Below are positions 46,943 through 60,900 of a stretch of 64,000 nt of DNA, one piece after another; within the stretch, counting starts at the first letter, position 1, and each line of letters starts with the position of its first letter. The position numbers and the translations under genes are program-made. Location: contig NC_059478.1 of NCBI RefSeq assembly GCF_018139145.2, forward strand, positions 6,138,001 to 6,202,000. Direction: 5' to 3'. This DNA comes from Gymnogyps californianus. Taxonomy: Eukaryota > Chordata > Aves > Accipitriformes > Cathartidae. Under the pieces are notes generated by a model. It worked only from the letters and a program-made list of their open reading frames with translations, did no database searches and was not told where the DNA came from.

Positions 46943-49897
46943 CTGTTTTTATCTCAACCCATGAGTTTTCTCACTTTTGCCCTTCCAATTCTCTCCCCCA
47001 CCCCACGGCAGGGTGGGGGAGTGAGAGAGTGGCTGTGTGGTGCTTAGTTGCTGGCTGGGGTTAAACCATGACACTTGTGGACCACATGTGCTACTGTCTC
47101 TACAAAATGAGAGTGAAGCTAATTAACTACAAATTAAATACAGCACTGCTTTGGGTAGGGGTTTATTGCGTGCTTTCTTGACGGCGTGAGGCTCGTGATT
47201 GTACTCTCTTCCTCAGTTTTTGAGCATATGATCTGGTTTGCATAGAAGGGTGGAAGGCCTTAGTATTGCTAAGTTCCTACATCTTTTCTGCAGAAAGAGG
47301 CGGTTGAGAGACTGGGGTTGGTTTCTTCATGGGTGATAGCTGGGCCTGCATGAGAAAGCAGAAGTAACCTGTGGTAGTTCTGGAAGATGAGTTTGGTTTA
47401 TTGCATTGTGGTACTGGAGGGAGGTAATAGATATTCATGAGGAACCCACTTCCATTATTACTTTTTTTTTCTGTCTGTGTAACAGCTTATTTACTACTGA
47501 ATAATTGGATAAATAGGGGGGTAAGATATGTTTTGAAAATGTCACTGGAGTTTCCAATTCCTCTGTGATTTTCTTGGTGGTTATTCACATATCTAGTAAG
47601 CTTTCTGAGCATCAGCAGGCTAATCCTACTGGAGATTAATTACCTCTGTGAAGTGCTGTATAGTCAGAGAATGAATTTGTTTCTGAGATATTTGGGCTGT
47701 TCGGAGTTGCCAGCTGTATGCTCAAAGAGGAATATTTGGTTATAGGTCTGGTGCAGGCAGATCCACAGGCTGTTTGTAGCCCGAGAGTTCGGGACTGATT
47801 ATTTAGTGTAGGTTCAAACACAAGGAACTTTAAATCTAAATTTGATTCCTACATAGAAATTAGATGTCTTTAGAAGTTGGAATGCATTCTTATGACAACT
47901 TTCATCTTATTTTAGATGAACATCTCATGAGGTCACTCCTCTTTCTGTTTTGAAGCTCATACTGCTGCAACATCATAATTAAATGGGATGCATTTTCTAA
48001 CTTTAACATGTATTGTTTGATGGGTTTTTGAGACATCAGAAACCGGAATAGCTTAACTTAGAATGGTAAGAGAAAAACAGATTGCTATCATTGAAAAATA
48101 GAAGGAATTGAACCAATATTTATTCCATTTTTATAGCTGGTGATTTGTTTCAAGTCCATATCCATGAGCGATCAGCTGTTGTCTATCTGTCTTCAAGTTA
48201 AGGAAAGCTGCTGACATGATCTTCAGTTAATCACTGTGACCATTTGAGACTTGATATCTGCTGGAATAATGAGAACTTATCTTCTTTGTTATAGCATTTG
48301 TAGTGATGGGTTTTTAGCATATATCGGATATTGCACAAGATACTAAAATCTCATAACTCTTTAAAGGAAACCTCTCTACTTGGTTGATCACTTGGATTAG
48401 ATGGATATTGCAAGATAATTTGAAATGTATCTCTTTCTATCAAAAAGGATTATTTGAAAATTGGTCTTTTCTAGCCTACAGTGTCTGAACAGCTTTGATG
48501 TTTGAGGTGTCGTCTTTGGTGATCAGAAGAGCACCTTCTTCAGTAACTTTTAGAAAACCAAGAAACAGTTGTGCTGAATACTGTTAAAGTACAAGAAGTG
48601 TCTTTGCCGAGGCTATCCTGCTTGGAGATAAAATTGCTACTCTAGGTAGGACATATTGATGTTAACTGTAGAGTGAAAGGAAGGGGAAGAGGGGAAAACC
48701 TGTGCTATGGTCTGAAAATCTCTCAAGTCTCGCCTCTTTTCCTATTTTTGAGATTCTTTGATAGTAGTTAGACCCTGTGTACCTGAAAAGGAGTAGACAA
48801 GAATTTCTCTAAACTCTTGGCACTGCTTGGTTCAGACTTTGCAGAAAGCTTTGGATTCTTTTGCTGGAGGTTCAGCATTTCACATTTCTCAGGTGCCTAA
48901 GAGGTAAGGAGCTGAAAGCTGTTTTTGGAGCCTTGGTGTCTTATTTTAGTATACTAGCTTGGTCACCACCCCTGCTATCTGATAGCCTTAATCCATCATG
49001 GAAACCTACCTGCCTCTTGGCTTTCAGCTATGCTGTCTTGTCATGAACGATTATTTCTACTTGCCTGTGCCTTTGAATGTGGTGGCTTATGCTTCTTTTC
49101 CTGAACTCGAGTCGCCCTGAATGTTTTATTAGCTAAAACTACTAACTGGTTTGGCTGATAATACTGAATTGTGTGATATACTTGTGCTTCAACTGTTGCT
49201 ATCTCAGTAGGATATGGATGGTCTTTCGTGCAATGTCTGTCAGAAAATGGATTGTGTGTATTTGAATTTGACTATATAGCCATTATTCTCCAGTTTCTAA
49301 ATATTGATAGCTTATTATACAAGTTTTAAAGAAAAATACCTATTTCAGGAGCGAGCTGTTTCCTGAGCTCTGGAATTGAGATTTTTTTCCCAAGTTTCTC
49401 AAGTTGCGACTTTGGTGTCTGACACCAGTACAAAGTCAGACCAAAAGTTGTTCTTTAGAAGTGCCTTCACGACAAACTCATCTAAACGGGCTTCCAGGGA
49501 GTTTGATTCTCTCCCCTCTACCTACTGCTTTGTCTTACTTGGGGAAGCTACTGATGGGTTCAGAGATTTCAGGGCGAGGGGTGAGAGAGGTAGCATGGGA
49601 AGGCAGACGTGCAGAAACTGGGCTCAAATGGTCACGCTTCCTGGGGAAAAAACCCAGCTCATTTAGAGTCTTGGACAGTTGTTCGTTCAGTATCTGCATA
49701 TTGGCTTATCTTCAGATCTGCCTGCCTGCATGTTGCGCTACACCTAACTTACTAAATGCTGCATTGATTGATTTCTAACAGCGAAGATAGCTGAAGCAGC
49801 TTGATTAGCAAGGAAATGGGTTGTTGAATTTGAGACTTGCTGAAGCGCTAAGCATTGATATGTCATCACCTATAGATGCCTACATTTCTCTAAGGAG

Positions 49898-49913
49898 ATA
49901 TCACTAGTGATAT
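49898..49913. repeat. Perfect 16-bp palindrome
   Basis: ATATCACTAGTGATAT is its own reverse complement. It is isolated in the intron; chance occurrence is plausible at this window size. Confidence 0.9.
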
Positions 49914-52900
49914 AAGGTGCATTATGTGTTAGTGACAATCGCCCAGTTAGGTTTGGCTTTGTCAAAAGGATACCTCGTTTAGAGAAATCTGCACAATTAG
50001 AATTTTTTCAGAAAGATCTCATTTTATTATTTTACATAACAAATGATTCTGTAACATATTTTTGCAAGCATTTCTTTTTCAGGTCTAACACAAATAACAT
50101 TTTAAACAGTTTTAAACTTCATGAATTTGAGTTTGGACTATTCTGCCAAGTGAGCTGTTGATTTTCCTGTAGTGGTTAAGAAGGGGTCTCTGAACTAGAG
50201 AATAAAGGCATTTGGTGGGAGGCCTGATAGAGTTATCTGAAGTTTTGTGTCTTCCCCATTTATTTCCTCTTCAGGGTTTTCTTTATTCTTGATTTTTCTT
50301 GTTCCAACCTTACAAATGCTCTCACAGAATAAAAAGTACCTGTGTTTTACAAGGGGAATTCTTTCTTTAAAGAGCTGACACAGATGACTGAGCATCACCC
50401 AGATTTGTCTCCTGCTTTCATGTACTTTCCTGATGGGTCACTGGAACCTGACCTCACTTATGCTGGCCACTCATGCTTTTAAAAAAACTAAACGGAGGAA
50501 TCTGAGGCAGTAGCGCATTCTCCAGGGAACTGGTATGACTTGGAGGATGAAATGAGATTTGGGTACGAGGTTGTGGCTTTCTTTAAACACCACATCTAGG
50601 CATAAAATAGTTCTAGCAGTCGGGATTTAAGAACAATTCACTTAGGAGAAAAGTAAAGAACAAAAAACTTCTGGAGGCTTTGTTTAAGCAGATTAGTCGA
50701 ACATTTTGTAGACATTTTCCCCTTTTTCAAGCACTGGCTGTTAATTCTGGCATAACTCCTTTGTGTAGTAACCCCCCAAGCCAGACCTGTATTTGAGGCT
50801 AGTTGTGAATCTGCCTCAGATTATGGTGAGGAAACATTCCCACTTATTCAGACTTGCATATTCAAGATAATGGTCTTGACCATTGCGTTTGATATGCCCG
50901 GCAGTGCAACACGACATAAAGCAACAAAATGTGAGGTTCACTACGATGGAGATCTGTGATGAAAACTCAGAATTTTTTTTATTAAGTTGTGTTTTTGTGC
51001 ATAGTACCACACAATGTAAAATGATTAGTGTGACAATGCAGCATATTAAGAAAACGTATAGCTTTTTTCCCCAATCTTACAGAGGTTTCTGCAAGACCGG
51101 AACACAGTATTTCTGAAACGATGCCGTGAGACCAGATGCTGTCAGAAAGTTGCTGATGTGGAACAGTCTCTCCTGGCTTAGTGAAGTTTTTGTTCTTACT
51201 GCCTGAGGACGTCTGACTGATGCTGAAAAACTGTAGATAGAGTTTTATAATTGTTACCCCTTAGAAGTTGGTGACCTTCTATACTCGTGTCAAGATACAC
51301 ACGCACTGCTATTTTTTCTTATGAGTCTCTAGGGAGTGGGTTATCATGAATAATAATAAATGTAATATTCCAACCAAGAACTGCTTGTTGGTCAGTATTT
51401 AACTATCTCTTCTTGATATTCTCCTTACAATATTACTTTAGAGGATTTTCTTAAATAGTTGTGAAATAGAACTGGAAAAGGAGAAGGTAATTTTTCCTTT
51501 AGCTCAGCTTGCACAACATCATTGTAAGTTACTTCAGAAAATGTGTGCTTATTTCTGAGAAGCAGCTGGTAAAATTCCAGGCTAAGCGAGTGAATAGAGA
51601 GCAGACATCACTGCTGGTGTATTTGTTGCAAAGTTGTTTCTCTGGACTGGTGTGGTCTTTAACTTCTGAACATCTCTGGCCCTGTAATGTTGTCGTCTTG
51701 TCTCTGGTGCCAGCTTCAAAACTGTAACTGCCCAGTTTGTCCACCTAAGTCTCCCACCTAGTAATTTTGCTTCACTTAATTGGTAGAACAGAGTAAATGT
51801 TCTCTATATTTGACTCCTATTTACTTTAATTATAGTAAATTTTGTCAGAAATAAAATACCGCTGTGCTTCATATGTTATGAAGCTCATCACAGTGAGCTT
51901 CGTGTTCTTTTATGGCTATAAGTCATTGTTCTCCGTATCAGCTGTGAAGTTGAATGAAGTCTTCTGAAGTCTGCACCTGTGTTAGTGCTGGAACTAGGAA
52001 CCAAGACGTTGCCTTGAGAATTGGCAGTGCAATGTTTTCATCCGCAAGATGTGACTGTTTACAGCATCTGTGAAAGCTGTTAGTGAGATCTGGTTATGAA
52101 CCATGGTCTTTTTGAGCCCAGATCTATATACTTTAACCAGGCAGTGCTGTTCTTGAAGTTTACCTTCTCTGTATTTATCTTCTTTGTGTCTTAAGCCCTT
52201 GGTGTTTATGACACAGGAATTTCTTTAGCTCTTTAGGGAGTCCTTAACCATCAAGTCAGCAGTGTTGTAGAGACACTGTGGACATGGGTTTGATAGCCTT
52301 TGTAAAGGACAGGGGTTGCTGTCTTAATTTCAGTTCCTTAAGGTTTCTTTGCTCACAACTACTATCAGTTTGTTGCTCTGCTTGTGCGTACTATGTACTT
52401 TTAATGGTTAATTCAGTAATGAATGCCATTTGCATCATTGTTCTGGAGTATTTTTGTATCGTCTTTGTGCCTTTGGTCAGTGTGCCAGGTTGTCCTCAGA
52501 AGTGCTAGCATAGCAGGCCAGGTAGGCGCTGCTTCTCCAGAATACCATTACCCTGAGTTACTCTTTCATGTAGTAACTGGAGGGATAATATTCCCAAGCT
52601 CCACCTGCAAAATATGAGCGTGTAGCAGGTATAAGCATGCCTCTCAGGATCCACTAAATGTGAAGAGCTCCAAGCAGGCTGTTTGTCTTGTAGCCCTCCA
52701 CTTTGACACAGCTATTACTGCTACTGGCTTTGGCTAGTTATATAATTTTGTAATGCTGTTGTGGCTGGCTGGCTTACCTCCATAACCAAAATGAAGGTAA
52801 ATTATAGCATTCAGCACAGAAATGGATCAGAAGTTAACAATGCTTGTGTTTATAATGCAGTTTGAAATTTATATTTGAGATGTCGTGGTAATAGTGTGTC

Positions 52901-54065
52901 TTATTGTTCTAGCTTGTTTGTGCTTATCCTCTGATCTAGGGATTCAATAACAGCAGTGTTTGGTACTGTACTAGAAGAAAAGTGAGGCAGGAGGCTTTTA
53001 AAATGGAAAATATGTAATCATTAACTATTGGAGTGGAGGTGGATTGTGGCTCTAGTGGGAACTTTGTTGGTTCTTTTGCACATCATTACAGTGGTCATGG
53101 GTACAGCTTCTTGGGGAGATAGCAATTTTTTTAAACTTTTTTTTTTCTTCATGGTAAGCTAGGAATAGCTGTGTCCTTGAAGCACATCTTGACTCTGTAT
53201 GTCTGTGGAAAAGATTTCCCTAAAGCTTTTAGATCTTTGGTTCAGCAACAAGAAAATATAGCTGCAGAAAAGGAACCCATGAAGTTTATTAAATCTGTAA
53301 GACTGGAGGGATGGGGAGGCAGACCAAACGAACATGCAAGGGATTTGGCTATAACGGGGCCCTGGCAGCAGCACACAGCTTTCTTGCTGTCCTTCAGCTG
53401 TCCTTTGTGGACAGATGAGAGGGGCACAGCTTTTAGGTATGGATGGAAAAGCAATGTCTCACTTCTTGTTTTAAACTATTTCCCCATGACTATTGAATCA
53501 AGTGCTGTTTAGCCTTGAGTCACTGAGCCTTATTCACTGTGGAATTTACTGAGGCAAATAGCTACGACACGCTGCTGCTATTTATAACGTTATCTCATTG
53601 TCTGTGGGTTATATGAAGCCGTGTGGTATGAGGATTTGAAGGACGTGGATGCAGGGAGACCGTTTAGAGTGTGCAGCGTTTCAGAACTTTGTGTTTGTTG
53701 CTCCAGCGTAGCAGCAGGTGCAGTTGCCCGTGCAGATTGCTGCCTGATGTCCAGGGCTGATGGGTAGGCAATAAAGGGGTGACTTTGAGGATCTTTCATT
53801 TTGTCAAGGCTGAGATACCAATATCTTGAGGTAAAAAGACTGTTTACTCTCTGTAACCCTCAAAATTGGGGAAGAAAGGTAAGGGGATATCCAGAAACAA
53901 TGTTAGACTGTGACCTTTGGAAGTAGACCTTCACCAGACATTTCTTCGTAAATATTTTTCAGTAAACTGTAAGGTGAAGGGGCTCAGATATTCATCCAGC
54001 TCATGGTACCAAGCTCCTGAGGGCTTCCACAGGGCATGGAAGAGGGTCCTCAAAATTTGCTAGTC

Positions 54066-54083
54066 TTTTTTTTTTTTTTTTTT
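54066..54083 (+). repeat. Poly(T) run of 18
   Basis: A T18 run in intron 2 with no adjoining recognisable element. Confidence 0.85.
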
Positions 54084-57000
54084 CTTTGAAACCACCTCTG
54101 GGAGTATTATGATGGACTTCCATCATCCAAATACGTTCCCAGAAACCCAAGATGGAGTGATAATTACCTAATGCAGGTAAGTATCTGACTTGTCCTGAGA
54201 AAAAGTGTGTGGAGTTTTCCCACTTGCTTTAAGGCTTTTTCTTTAATTTAGATAAGAGCTCCTTTCTAGCTTGTCCTACCTCTGCTCTGGCTGATGTAAT
54301 TCAAGCCAGAAATACATATCCACACTTGTGTCCAGAACTTCAGGCTCTGTTCTGTTCAGGATGCATCAGATTTGCTGTGTATCATCAGAGCATGTGGGCA
54401 GTAAAAGAAGTGGTGAGTTCAGTGTTTTTGGAAAGCATCCTACATGTTGGCTGCAACTTCTCTGAGACTGCTGGAGATCCTGGACAAATGCATCTTTGTT
54501 CTACTTGGACAGGTTTTCTAGGGTAGGGGGGAGAATGCTCTGAGAAACATGGCATGTATCCGTGGTGCTGTTCAAGCATCAAAATAGTCTGTCTTGGGGA
54601 CTTTCTTCCTGAAACGTCCTGCTGGTGATCTTCTTGGGAGCGGCTTCTTTTCAAACACTCTGAACTTTACACAAGGAGCCATTAGCTAAAACTGTCACAT
54701 CAGCTCTCCTTTTGACCTGGAAAAGTCAAGTTCTCAAAAAAATGTGTTATATGTAATTGTGAATACGTCCATGGCCAGGATATCCCATCACTGTTGATAG
54801 AGCTGTCACTGAAACCTTCTGTAAAAGCAGATGTGAAATCGATACCTACAAGAGGCCTTCAACTCAGACGCAAACAAAGCTTGTTTCTGGATCTCAGTCT
54901 TTTGAATTGGCTCCAGAATACCGGAAGGGGCTGGGAATGGGGAATTCCCAACGAAGTGAGTAAGTTTCACTGGAAAAAGAAACAGAAGAAATACCTTACG
55001 AAACCAGTCTGCCATATGCTAGCAAGCATGACAATTAATTATTTCAGTGTGATCGTGTTTTCCAAATATTGGCCAAAGAAAAAAAAAAAAAAAGTCAGAC
55101 TGTGAGAGACCTCATGGAAGCCAGCTTCAGGAATAGGGAAATTCCAACAGAAGAGTTCTTTGAAAGGCAAGCAATGGAAGAATATATACTTCCGTTTGGC
55201 TGTGTTCCTAGAAAATGCAGGCTTTGTTGGTGAAGACATAGCAGGGATGACCTTAGCAGTGGTTTTAAATATGCTATGAAGATTTAACCCATTGCATTCT
55301 TTGGAAGAAAGCATGTGTGCACACACAACTATGTGTGTAAGTCCTCTGATACTGTCAGAGGGCAGAAGCATAGTTTGAGGATAAACCCGAAGAACAGGAA
55401 AACTTGAATTTGTCAGAAAACTGTTCTCTTTCTTTCAGTAAGGCTGCAAATGCAAGATACCTGGCATGAGAATTCAAGGGCCAGGAGAGGCCTTAGACTT
55501 GCATTCCTTCACGCTTTGTGGGTGTGCTCGCTGGTAACTGGCTGAAATTTGCCATTTGTCATTTAATCTGAGAGAGGGGAAGAGGGAAATAACTTCTGTT
55601 TTGTTACACACTGGCATGTGAACCCTATGTAAGTGGGGGGGAAAGCACATCTAATAGAAATGCAGAGAACCGTTCATGATACTGGAGATAATTTTGTGAA
55701 GGGAGTTGGGCAGCGGTGCAAGTAGCTAATTGCATTGTCCTTTGCAGCCACAAATGACAAATGTCTTTCTGAGAGGCCGTCTTTTCACCTGAATGCTTGC
55801 AGGAAAGTGATCTGTTGGGACAGCAATCTTGTTGGAGTTGACATCGGAGCAAACATCTCTTTACCCTCAAAAAGTGTGCTAAGTGTTTGGATTTCCTCTT
55901 GCAGTAAAGAATCCAGTTAATGACTTGGCTTTCTCACTTTGCTTTTGTTTTTGCAAGCGAAATGTGAAAGTGTTCACTATACTCTTCTTATTATCAGTCC
56001 TTAAGGAAGAGGAGGCAAGAAATCTTTTAATGGCAGCTGGATTCCAGGCACAGGTAGATTGTGAGGATGACGTTTGTGTGGGCTGAAGTTGCAGTTTATT
56101 TTTCTTTTTCGATGTGTCTTTTGTTATAGATCTGCTCTCATCTCCCTGGAAACTGAGGAATTAGAACACCAGTCACAGAAGTAAGAGAGGAGCAGGTTTT
56201 AGGAAAAGGAAAAGCTTATTAGGGGCTGGGAGAGTTACCTGACCATATAGGTAGTATACACCTGAAAAGGAATATAGTTTATTTGCACTAACTATGCATT
56301 AAATACAGCACTTGCTGCTGCATTTTTTCGTCTCTGAGATCATCACGGTGAAACTCTTTACCTTGAGCTTTACAGCTAGCTGATTGCAGAGTTCTGTGTT
56401 GCCTCCCACCCATGCGAGAGCCTGCCTCTGGCTGCCGTGTCCTTGAATTCTCCTTGCTGTCTGAATACACTAGCCACATTTGACTGAAAGATCCAGCCTT
56501 ACTGCACTAGAGACACGAAAGTGCGTGTTTGGTGGAGACATTTAATGTTGTGCTGTATTGGTTATTTGAATACATATTTTTTTAGTAACTCTGAGTGTTG
56601 TTCTTTTTATATGCCAGATGAAGCTGTTTCAGAAAAGACAAGAACTCCACTTGGAAGTATAATGGTAGACTTGGGAGGATGCTACGGCTTTGTAATGCAT
56701 AAGTGCTTTGTACTGATGTGCTGAATGTTCAAGGTGTATGTGTATGGGCAGTCTGTGAATAATTAACAAAATCTGTGTGTTTCATTTTCTTTTGATTGAC
56801 TAAACATGAAGATTCAAAGTGGGTTCAGCATTCTGTCTGCTTGCTTTAGGTTGATTTATCGCTTTGATTATTAATCTTACTAAGCTGCACTTTATGCAAG
56901 TTGTCTCTCGCATCCCCGTGAAAGAACAAAATGTTGCTATAATAGCTACCCAACTGTGGAAATTAAGATCAAGAAATGATATCAACTTCCTTGCATATTA

Positions 57001-57397
57001 TTTTCACAGTTTTGGCTGATGTTTTATCAAGGACAGCACACTCAAATGTTTGAACAAGACCCCTAGAAACTGACAGTACATGAGGAAGATGGATACCAAA
57101 TAAGTCCCTCCTGGTTTATTTAGAGCTGGTCTATTTTTTTTTTTTTTTGGCTGGCAGTATTTTGTATTGAATTGCTGTGTGCTTCATCTTGGGCATTGTG
57201 TTGCACATAGGGTTGTAGTAAAGTGTGGAAATGCAAAGCTGTGGATGTACTTGAGCTTTGATTAGGAGCTGGCCTTGATGCACAGTCCTTTACTTTGTAC
57301 CTGAAGCAGACGCAGCCGGTAGAAGGGCTGGAAAAGTGAAATCATGTGAAAGCAAGGCTGCTGGGAAAAGATGGTATTTTTTTAATCAGACCAGTTA

Positions 57398-57962
57398 TGT
57401 GCAGTTCTGGTGTTGCTGCTCTCCTCCACCTGCGTATCCTGCTTCAAAAGACGTATAGCAAAGCTGGAAAAGGTGCAAAGTAGGGCGGTAAAGATGAGTT
57501 AAGGTGTAGAATGGCTTCTGTGCGATTGTGTTCATTAGCACTATTCAGCCTTGAATAAGAGATCTGATAGAGGTCTATGTGATTAAAAAGATGAAAGCTT
57601 TACTTTTTCTTCCGAAACAAGAACTAGGGGACATCAAATGGAAGTAGCAGATGCCAGATCCAGCGCAAAAGGAGGAGTAACTAACTTCTTGTCATAGGTG
57701 TAGAGGATGCTAGGAGTCTGTAAGCTCAAAAAGGGATTCAACAAATTCCATAGGAGACACGTTTAAGCTCCAAACGCAAAGTCAGGAAGCCCCTTAACCA
57801 CAAATACCTACTTCTGGAGAGGTTATTTAGAGGAAGCTTCATTTACACAGTTGTCTTGTCTCTGCATTCTTCCCTGGATAACCACTTTTGGATGGTGTTG
57901 GGGATGAGCTACTGGGCCAACGCACCTTTTTGTCTCACTTGGTATGGCAGTTCTTGTAATAC
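57398..57962 (+). mobile_element. Ancient CR1 LINE, 3' end fragment
   Basis: The segment follows the order of an old amniote CR1/L3-type 3' region: TGTGCAGTTCTGG at the left, then AGCTGGAAAAGGTGCAAAG, GATAGAGGTCTAT, ACAAGAACTAGGGGACATCA, GGATTCAACAAATTCC, CTACTGGGCCAACGCACC, and finally TTGGTATGGCAGTTCTTG at the right end. It is heavily diverged with indels and has no open frame left, so it is inactive. This is the older CR1 type shared with turtles and crocodilians, not the young chicken-type CR1. The extent is approximate, and the part upstream of 57398 may also belong. Confidence 0.8.
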
Positions 57963-60900
57963 AGCTCGCAAAATGGGCATAACTTTTATGAGCTCAAGTG
58001 CTTCGTTGAAGTTCTTCTTTTCTTAGGACAGTGTAATAGATCTTTAAACATATCCACTCTGGATTTTTCAGTTAGACACACTGCTGAACAGAATTGCCTT
58101 GTTGCAGTGGAAGAGCAGGATTTGGTTATCCTTTGAGTTTCTCCCTGAAGCCAGCATTTTCCTGGCTTTCTCAAGTCAAAGCATAATAGTAAGAAATCTT
58201 TATTAATTACTGTAAAATGACTTGTAGCAATCTTTGTCGAGCATTTAGTCCAATGTTTTGGTTACTTTATTAGTGTGCCTATCACTGTGTTAAGAACATG
58301 TATGAACTGTAAAATTTGCTTGTTATTAAAGTGTCCTGGCAATGCAAACCTCTGAAGATGTCCCTCTTTGCACATTTTAACTTATATGCAGTCTTCCTTT
58401 CACACCTCAAAAAGGGGTTTAACGGCATCTGTTTGTTCAAAACAAAATACTTGTGTAGTCAGATCTGTTTTAGAGTTACTGGAAGTTATTAATGAAAAGG
58501 GTGGGACTGTTACACCCCCGCTGCTTGCTTTAATTTAAAGAGGAGTATGGTGGGGCAGGTGTCAGTCCCTGCTTCTGTGAATGGTGCATTAATTTCACCC
58601 TGTGTTTTGGCAAAGCAACCACGTAGCATAAAGGCACAGGATTTGTCTGCAGACAGTGAGGTTTACTCTGGTATGGTTTGTGGTCTGCATTTAGTGTGCC
58701 TTCTGCAAGCAGAAACAAGAAATCACGTCTTTACAAAGGTATGTTAAATACTGTGGAAGCTCTCTGATAAAGGTCACTTGACATGGCAAGCTTTCCTGCC
58801 TTATGGACATATGAAATTTAGCAGTCATTGTGAGGTGGTTTTGTTTTTGTTTTTGTTTTTTTTTCTTCTAGCCCGAGCTAAAATTTCTTTGATTAAAATT
58901 TTATTTTACCAAGTAATCTTCGTACTGGCAACTAACGCAGGCAAACAGGATGCTCCTGTGTTAACAACAATCCATTTGTGTTTCACCTCTGAAGATGTAC
59001 TTCAAAATCCAATTGTGAATTAGCAGGCGAAAATGACTGCAGGGCTGGGGCTGTGCTGGAAATGTGATACTGGGACAGGGATGATGGTCAGCTGTGAGAA
59101 GTGGTAGTGAACAGTGCGTATGTAGCACCTTACTCCCTTGGTTTTGGATTGACCCAGATTGCATGTGAAGAAAAGAACAAGGACACTGTAATGAACCCTT
59201 ATCCATGCTTTACGACAGCTATTTCTTAAGAGGATTATATGTCTTTGTGTTGTCTGTACTGAAAAGAATATGTCCAAGTGTTTTGTTGTTTCCTGATCTT
59301 TGTAAATACTGTTCAGAAATCAAATGTACCCATTTCCTCAAACAAATCCCAGTATTTTAAGAGTTGTTTAATAAGTGCTATCGGAAGTTCTTTGCTTCTG
59401 GAGAACGCTGAATTATTTTATTACAACATCTGGTAAGTGAGACGTTGTCCATCACTTGAAGTAGCATAGTTGTCCCAACTGGCTCTCCAGCTCCTTTCCG
59501 TCCCCAAAGCAGGTCTCGCTAGTCAGCCGTTCTGCGTGTCGTCTTAGTGAGACGTTAAATAGTGAAGGGCTGCTGATAGTCTTTGTCTGGTCTGATTACA
59601 TCTATCTGATAATACAAAAGCTCTCTCTTAACGCATTGGGCAAAATGTAGGTGAGATGGCATGCCTGGCTTTAAATATTCAAAGTATACCCAAGTTTGTC
59701 CCTAACAGCTCTTCTGGCTCTTTATTTTAATGATGTAAGCCTGGGTGCTTCTGGTTTGTCTCATCAGCCACTTGCTAAAAAGCTGACTGCAATCAGGGTA
59801 GCAGCGGCTGGCTTTGGGGAGCATCTTTCTTGATGCCGACTTATATGAATTAGGTAGTTACAATTCAGCGGCGCTCGCACAAAGAGATGAATGCGTGCTC
59901 ACGTCTCCTGCCCAGCTGTCTGTCAGGTGGGAAGCTGTGCTTGGTGAGGACGGTCTCTAGGGCTGCAGTGCACCTGCGTGTCCATTGGGATGTTGTCTTA
60001 ACTGTTTAAAAGCTCATTAAAGTTGCGTCTCCCGTTCTTAGTTCTTTCCTTACCCCCCTCTGGCTAGCTGTCCAGGCTTTTGTGAACAAACCAGAATTGA
60101 TCATACCAATTAGCTAAGCCCAGGGGAGATTTTGAAATGTTAGCGTATATATTTTTTTCTTTGCTATCAAGTAGCTCTTTGCTACTGCTAATGATTTGTG
60201 CTTCCTTGCTTTGATGCATTTGTTCTTCTTCCCTTTAACAGTTCTCAGTAGACTGTTATTTAGGTAACATAGTAGACCTCAGTGTTTGTTTAGCTTTAAA
60301 TTTCTAACTCAATATTAAACTGGTGATATTTCCAGCCACTGTTAAAGTTCTGCTTGCCTTTTTCCCCCTGAATTGTATGCACCTACACAAAAGATGAATT
60401 AAATGTCACTTGCTATGCTTCTAAAAGTTGAATGGTCCAAATAAAGACTTTGTATACTCAAAAATAAGTCAAACTCCAAGCTGTTACAGGCTTTTAAAGG
60501 AGCCAGGTTTTGAGTTGTTTCTTGGTTATAACTTCCTTACCTTGAAACAAATCCAATAAAAAAGAAAAACATGTAAAGATTTGGTTAAGAGGCAGTGGGA
60601 AACTATGGTCTGAACCTTAAAGCTATGACTGTTATGTATGTCTTACCAAACGCAATGCATGCTACAGCATGTAGCTTACCTCTTCTTGAAAAGTATTTCT
60701 TTTTCCTACAGAAGAAGCATTTGGTGTCCTTTTCTGACTGATTTCCTCTTTCTTGATCAAAGTTCAACAATAATCTTGGTTCAGAAGAAATGGAAACTCA
60801 ACAGAAAGTTGTGGCTTGACAACTGAGAATCTCAACTGATGTGGTGGTTTTGTAGTATTGACTCAATATGGCAGTTCTAATCAAAATAAACACATCTCAC

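Larger units (their letters stand above)
46479..47073 (+). mobile_element. Solo LTR of an avian ERVL-type endogenous retrovirus
   Basis: A segment of about 595 bases begins TGTGCTGGTTTTGGCTGGG and ends GGGTTAAACCATGACA, the ends I associate with a widespread family of neoavian ERVL-like LTRs. Inside, the expected order is kept: a CRE and TATA box (U3), a downstream AATTCCTTGTTTTGC region and an ATTAAA poly(A) signal. No internal retroviral sequence follows, so it is a solo LTR left by recombination. It has the same orientation as XPR1. I could not find a convincing target-site duplication: CATGA precedes the LTR, but CTTGT follows it. The family name needs a database match. The short ORFs inside it are not genes. 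Confidence 0.85.
47074..57397 (+). other. XPR1: XPR1 intron 2, middle part
   Basis: AT-rich intron with no exon or RNA gene recognised. It contains a perfect 16-bp palindrome at 49898-49913 and homopolymer runs at 54066-54083 (T18), 55079-55093 (A15) and 57134-57149 (T16). The reading frames are short and look random. Confidence 0.8.

Noticed and set aside
46479..47073. Part of a complete endogenous provirus
   Set aside because: No primer-binding site, gag, pol or env sequence and no second LTR adjoin it, so only a solo LTR can be supported.
54794..55105. 103-codon plus-strand open frame ending in poly-lysine
   Set aside because: The lysine run is the translated A15 homopolymer. No homology or gene context.
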